Below are positions 60,862-64,000 of a stretch of 64,000 nt of DNA, piece after piece. Within the stretch, counting starts at the first letter, position 1; the number at the start of each line of letters is the position of its first letter. A model generated the notes under the pieces. The model had not been told where the DNA came from and did no database searches. It saw nothing but the letters and a program-made list of their open reading frames with translations. The stretch lies in NCBI GenBank assembly GCA_021776635.1, contig JAJFFN010000025.1, positions 1 to 64,000 on the forward strand, given 5' to 3'. A program made the position numbers and the translations under genes. Source of the stretch: Robiginitomaculum sp. (GTDB lineage: Bacteria > Pseudomonadota > Alphaproteobacteria > Caulobacterales > Maricaulaceae).

Positions 60862-61724
60862 GCCGCTTTTTTGAGAGCCTTTAGAGCTTCCTCAACTTCG
60901 TTGAAACTCGGTCGGTGGTGTTTAGGTGCGCTACGTCTTGCTACTTCTACACAGATGTTCGTAGGATTTTTATGTAGGCTGGAGACCAAAACTTCGCGGA
61001 TGAGTGCGTAGAAATAATGCTCTTGTTCGCGCAGAGCTTTGACTTTGATCGCAAGTGGGCCAACCAAAGCATAGGCTAGGAATACACCTAGAAATGTACC
61101 GACCAAAGCACTGCCAATCATTTGACCAAGAATTTCTGGCGGTTTGTCAATGGACGACATGGTCTTGATAATACCGAGTACGGCAGCAACAATACCGAGA
61201 GCGGGGAGGGCGTCTGCCATAGATTGTAAAGCGTGAGACCCGTGTAGTTTTTCTTCTTTTACAGTTTCGAGTTGCTTATCCAATAACTCTTCGACCTGAT
61301 AAACATCATCAAAATTCATTATCATAGAACGGATAGTGTCACAGATGAGTTCGACAAAATTTTTGTCTTTTAAAATTTTAGGATATTTTTGGAATAACTC
61401 CGACTCTTCCGGCTCTTCAATATGTGTTTCTATTTCCACGGGGCTTTCACGGCTTATACGTACCAGCTCATGCATGAGACATAAAAGGTCGTTATAATCT
61501 GATTTTTTCCATTTTGGCCCCTTGAAAACAGCGGCTATATCGCCAACCGTGTGTTTAACGGCAGACATATCATTACCGACAAGGAATGCCCCAATGGCCG
61601 CGCCGCCAATTATCATCATTTCATGGGGTGCCGAATGGGTGATAACGGACATATTGCCGCCCGCCAGAAGGAAGCCGCCAAACACCATCAATAAAGTCAA
61701 TACTAATCCGAGAACAGAAGTCAT
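60858..61724 (-). CDS. motA: MotA flagellar stator protein
   Basis: 288 aa. Four membrane helices and ADALPALGIVAAVLGIIKTM, SALVGTFLGVFLAYALVGPL with conserved prolines; cytoplasmic loop with acidic/basic residues (RISRESPVEIETH). Proton- or sodium-driven stator partner of MotB, which lies 1.1 kb away on the plus strand. Confidence 0.95.
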   Translation of the reverse strand: MTSVLGLVLTLLMVFGGFLLAGGNMSVITHSAPHEMMIIGGAAIGAFLVGNDMSAVKHTVGDIAAVFKGPKWKKSDYNDLLCLMHELVRISRESPVEIETHIEEPEESELFQKYPKILKDKNFVELICDTIRSMIMNFDDVYQVEELLDKQLETVKEEKLHGSHALQSMADALPALGIVAAVLGIIKTMSSIDKPPEILGQMIGSALVGTFLGVFLAYALVGPLAIKVKALREQEHYFYALIREVLVSSLHKNPTNICVEVARRSAPKHHRPSFNEVEEALKALKKAA

Positions 61725-61783
61725 GATTTCAAATAACGCGGTAAGGTTGATAAAAACTTAAAATACAAATTAAAATAGTAATT

Positions 61784-62716
61784 CTATGTGGATGGTCTTC
61801 TTTGCTCTACATCTGCAAAGCCGGCTAAAAAAGATGGGTCAATGTCGTCTAATAATTTAACCGCTTTATTAGATTTGAACATGCCCAGTGTAGCATTTGA
61901 GATATTCTGTATGTCAGAGTTGGTGCGGACTTTTAGATCAAGACGGGTATGCGAGGCACCTGGTAGATTTATTATTTGGCCAATTTCAAGGCGTGTGCAA
62001 TCTGCGATCGACATCGTGACGTCTTCAATCACAACTTCTACCATTTGTGTACTCTCCATTATCATATTTCGCATATGGCTTGACCAGGGATTGGTTGGAT
62101 CAATGGCTTTATTGTTTTGTTTGGAGTGCACAATTTCGTTCAAAGTATTGATGAGCGGTTCAGCCAAATATAGAGTGATTGTTTTATCGGTATTTGAACT
62201 TTTTTCATCCGTTTTAAAAGGTAAGTCTATACAAAGCCAATGATTGCAACTGAGTATTTCAGCCTCCATTTGGCCTATATTTTCAGAACCAATACACCGT
62301 GAAATAATTTTATCTGTACTGTTTGAAATACCAAGATTGGTAAACGCTGCCAATGCAGTTTTTGCAAATGTTTGCATAAGGATCAAATCGAATACGCTAA
62401 GCGTATATTTATCATTAGATTTAGAGCCGAATTTTGTCTCTACCACACTTTTTGTTATATTGGCAGATAACTCTATCAATATTTGGCACGGATTGTTTTT
62501 GTTGCCGAGCCCATAGAATAAACCATCCTTATTTTGTGAAAGGGATTTGAAGCTGCCTACTGTAAAACTTGCTTCATGAAGCAGCGTTTCAATATTTGTA
62601 CTTTTGCTTAATTGTTGTGCCCATTCAATATGTAATGGTGAAAACAAGTCTATGCTATTGCTTAAATTACCGGTATTTCTGGAGCCAGTTTCTAGTTTTT
62701 TTCTTACTATGTTCAT
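61784..62716 (-). CDS. FliM-like flagellar switch protein (divergent)
   Basis: 310 aa from the ATG at 62716. The C-terminal ~75 residues (VVIEDVTMSIADCTRLEIGQ, LDLKVRTNSDIQ, ATLGMFKSNKAVKLLDDID) are a SpoA/C-ring domain as in FliM/FliN; the middle region has a FliM-like helical layout. The N-terminal CheY-binding motif (LSQxEIDxLL) is not recognisable. Divergent from motB. Confidence 0.7.
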   Translation of the reverse strand: MNIVRKKLETGSRNTGNLSNSIDLFSPLHIEWAQQLSKSTNIETLLHEASFTVGSFKSLSQNKDGLFYGLGNKNNPCQILIELSANITKSVVETKFGSKSNDKYTLSVFDLILMQTFAKTALAAFTNLGISNSTDKIISRCIGSENIGQMEAEILSCNHWLCIDLPFKTDEKSSNTDKTITLYLAEPLINTLNEIVHSKQNNKAIDPTNPWSSHMRNMIMESTQMVEVVIEDVTMSIADCTRLEIGQIINLPGASHTRLDLKVRTNSDIQNISNATLGMFKSNKAVKLLDDIDPSFLAGFADVEQRRPST

Positions 62717-62795
62717 ATCGCACACTTTATAAATAACTCTTTGGAAACCATATTTGTTATACTGAAATTCAGCATTTATTCGTAAAGACACAACC

Positions 62796-62810
62796 TTAAG
62801 TAATTATAAA
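62796..62810. promoter_or_regulatory. Near-consensus CtrA box between fliM-like and motB
   Basis: TTAA-GTAATTA-TAAA matches TTAA-N7-TTAA with one base off in the second half-site, in the divergent gap 62717-62828. Confidence 0.35.
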
Positions 62811-62828
62811 TAGGCTGGGTAAATTATT

Positions 62829-63653
62829 ATGAACGAATGTGTTGGGGAATGTCAGCGACCAATTATAATCCGTAAGAAAAAAATCTATAAGGCGGATGGT
62901 CATCACGGCGGGGCATGGAAAGTGGCCTATGCTGATTTTGTGACTGCAATGATGGCGTTTTTTTTGCTCATGTGGCTTTTAAATGCGACAACTGAAGAGC
63001 AGCGAAAAGGCATTTCAGACTATTTCAATCCAAATATCCCACTTGCCGCCGTATCTGGCGGCGGGGCAGATGCGCTTAATGGAGACAGTATATTTACTGA
63101 AGAAACTCAAGCGCGAAATGGAACAGGTGCAGACAGCAAGCGGAAATCACCCAGCGCAGAAAACCCCAAAGACGAGGAGAAAACCGATGAAGAAAATGCT
63201 GCAAAAAGCTTTGAAAACCTCGCTGATTTGGCCAAAACAATGGGAGAAGAAAGTCGGGAGGTATCTAAGCACATACAGATTAAGATGAGCCCTGAAGGGC
63301 TTGTGATAGAGCTAATTGATGGTGACAATGAGCCATTGTTTTCAGTCGGCCAGTCCGAGCCATCTCCACTCATGCGTGATCTTATCGAAATAATTGCCAA
63401 GGTGTTTAGAGATGTGGAAAACAATGTAAAAATTGTTGGGCATACAGATGCGCGGGCATTTACTGGGCACGGGTATTACTCAAATTGGGAGCTGTCTTCT
63501 GATCGCGCCAACCGTGCACGGCGGCTTTTAATCGATAGCAATTTCAAGGGCAAACAAATTGTTGAAGTGTCTGGCAAAGCCGATACTGATCATGTTGTAC
63601 CAGATGGCATGGCTGCGCAAAATCGTCGTATTTCGATTATACTATTAAAATAA
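62829..63653 (+). CDS. motB: MotB flagellar stator protein
   Basis: 274 aa. GGAWKVAYADFVTAMMAFFL carries the membrane helix with the ion-binding Asp (YADF). A long polar linker (residues ~80-135) follows, then the OmpA-like peptidoglycan-binding domain: VKIVGHTDARAF, SSDRANRARRLLIDSN, AAQNRRISIILL. It anchors the stator to the cell wall. Shine-Dalgarno is weak. Confidence 0.95.
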   Translation: MNECVGECQRPIIIRKKKIYKADGHHGGAWKVAYADFVTAMMAFFLLMWLLNATTEEQRKGISDYFNPNIPLAAVSGGGADALNGDSIFTEETQARNGTGADSKRKSPSAENPKDEEKTDEENAAKSFENLADLAKTMGEESREVSKHIQIKMSPEGLVIELIDGDNEPLFSVGQSEPSPLMRDLIEIIAKVFRDVENNVKIVGHTDARAFTGHGYYSNWELSSDRANRARRLLIDSNFKGKQIVEVSGKADTDHVVPDGMAAQNRRISIILLK

Positions 63654-63733
63654 CACAACCACAGGTTATAGTTTTATTAACTTCCCATAATTACACCTAC
63701 TAATTGTAATAACGATTAGTTTAGGATAAACTT

Positions 63734-64000
63734 ATGTCAATTTCTTCTGCTTTAAACGCAAGCGTAATGGGTTTGAATGTCAACTCAACGCGCCTTGCTA
63801 CCATCGCCGACAATATTTCCAACTCAGCAACATTCGGGTATAAAAGATCCGATGTAAATTTTTCTTCCATGGTGATTAATCAGCGCAGATCCGTCTATGC
63901 TGCGGGTGGTGTAAGAGCCACATCTTTTAAAGATATTTCAGGCCAAGGTGCACTCGTATCTACAGGCAATTCTACCGATATTTCAATTGGAGGTCGCGGC
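63734..64000 (+). CDS. flgE: FlgE hook protein, 5' part only
   Basis: The first ~89 codons from ATG 63734: SISSALNASVMGLNVNSTRL, ATIADNISNSATFGYKRSDV and the GALVSTGNSTDISIGGRG segment typical of the FlgE N-terminal region. It runs off the window end. In 63654-63733 a loose TTAA-N7-TAAT box (63677-63691) is seen. Confidence 0.85.
   Translation, partial: MSISSALNASVMGLNVNSTRLATIADNISNSATFGYKRSDVNFSSMVINQRRSVYAAGGVRATSFKDISGQGALVSTGNSTDISIGGRG

Noticed and set aside
1..64000. CRISPR arrays
   Set aside because: No regularly spaced repeat arrays with unique spacers were found; the AT-rich repeats at 171-333 are too few and irregular.

Overview
The window is a piece of an alphaproteobacterial chromosome of moderately low G+C. 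Lineage evidence: flaF and flbT sit beside a short flagellin, a DUF1217 gene is in the flagellar cluster, and a perfect CtrA-type box (TTAA-N7-TTAA) lies in a divergent flagellar promoter region. This fits a CtrA-regulated, dimorphic-type lineage such as the Hyphomonadaceae/Maricaulales; the genus cannot be fixed from the sequence.

Positions 1-23240 form an accessory island ending in a tRNA-Val(GAC) gene. Its right-end large serine recombinase reads into the tRNA, which looks like an attachment site; the left end is not in the window. It carries: (i) a phage-type HTH regulator divergent from a second large serine recombinase translationally coupled to two different ParB-like proteins; (ii) a three-gene operon for envelope or secreted proteins (exported protein, two-TM protein, trypsin-like/MORN/Sel1 protein); (iii) a mobilisation module (relaxase, MobC-like protein, candidate oriT) with a VirD4-type coupling protein farther on but no mating-pair genes, so it is mobilisable rather than self-transmissible; (iv) a Tn3-type resolvase with a nearby inverted repeat; (v) a candidate defence pair, an SMC/RloC-like ATPase with a zinc-hook CxxC and a HEPN-like C-terminus plus a Cys-rich protein; (vi) a ParD-ParE-XRE toxin-antitoxin triplet. 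A decayed IS6-type transposase lies just outside the tRNA.

Positions 24282-42503 are mainly core genome: DUF2130 protein, penicillin-acylase-family hydrolase, NhaC-type antiporter, a secreted avidin-family protein, two tandem Cys-containing exported paralogs, aspartate-semialdehyde dehydrogenase, a palindromic repeat next to a DUF559 endonuclease-like gene, PepSY and TauE/SafE proteins, a lipoprotein, an OprP/OprO-type porin, MarC, YggT, an SDR, pyrF, and a pair of an FMN alpha-hydroxy-acid dehydrogenase and a ThDP enzyme. Between that pair and the flagellar genes lie a 19-bp-arm hairpin and a candidate terminator-ended small RNA.

Positions 42876-64000 are a flagellar and motility cluster: fliJ-like, flhB, fliR, flhA, fliQ, fliE, flgC, flgB (minus), fliI (plus), DUF1217, flbT, flaF, flagellin, a FlgN-like chaperone and a FlgJ-like rod-binding protein (minus), fliK and flgD (plus), fliL, flgH, flgA, flgG, flgF, an unknown exported helical protein, motA and fliM-like (minus), then motB and the start of flgE (plus). 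They provide export apparatus, rod/hook/L-ring parts, stator, switch and filament with post-transcriptional flagellin control. fliF, fliG, fliN, fliP and flgI are not in this window.
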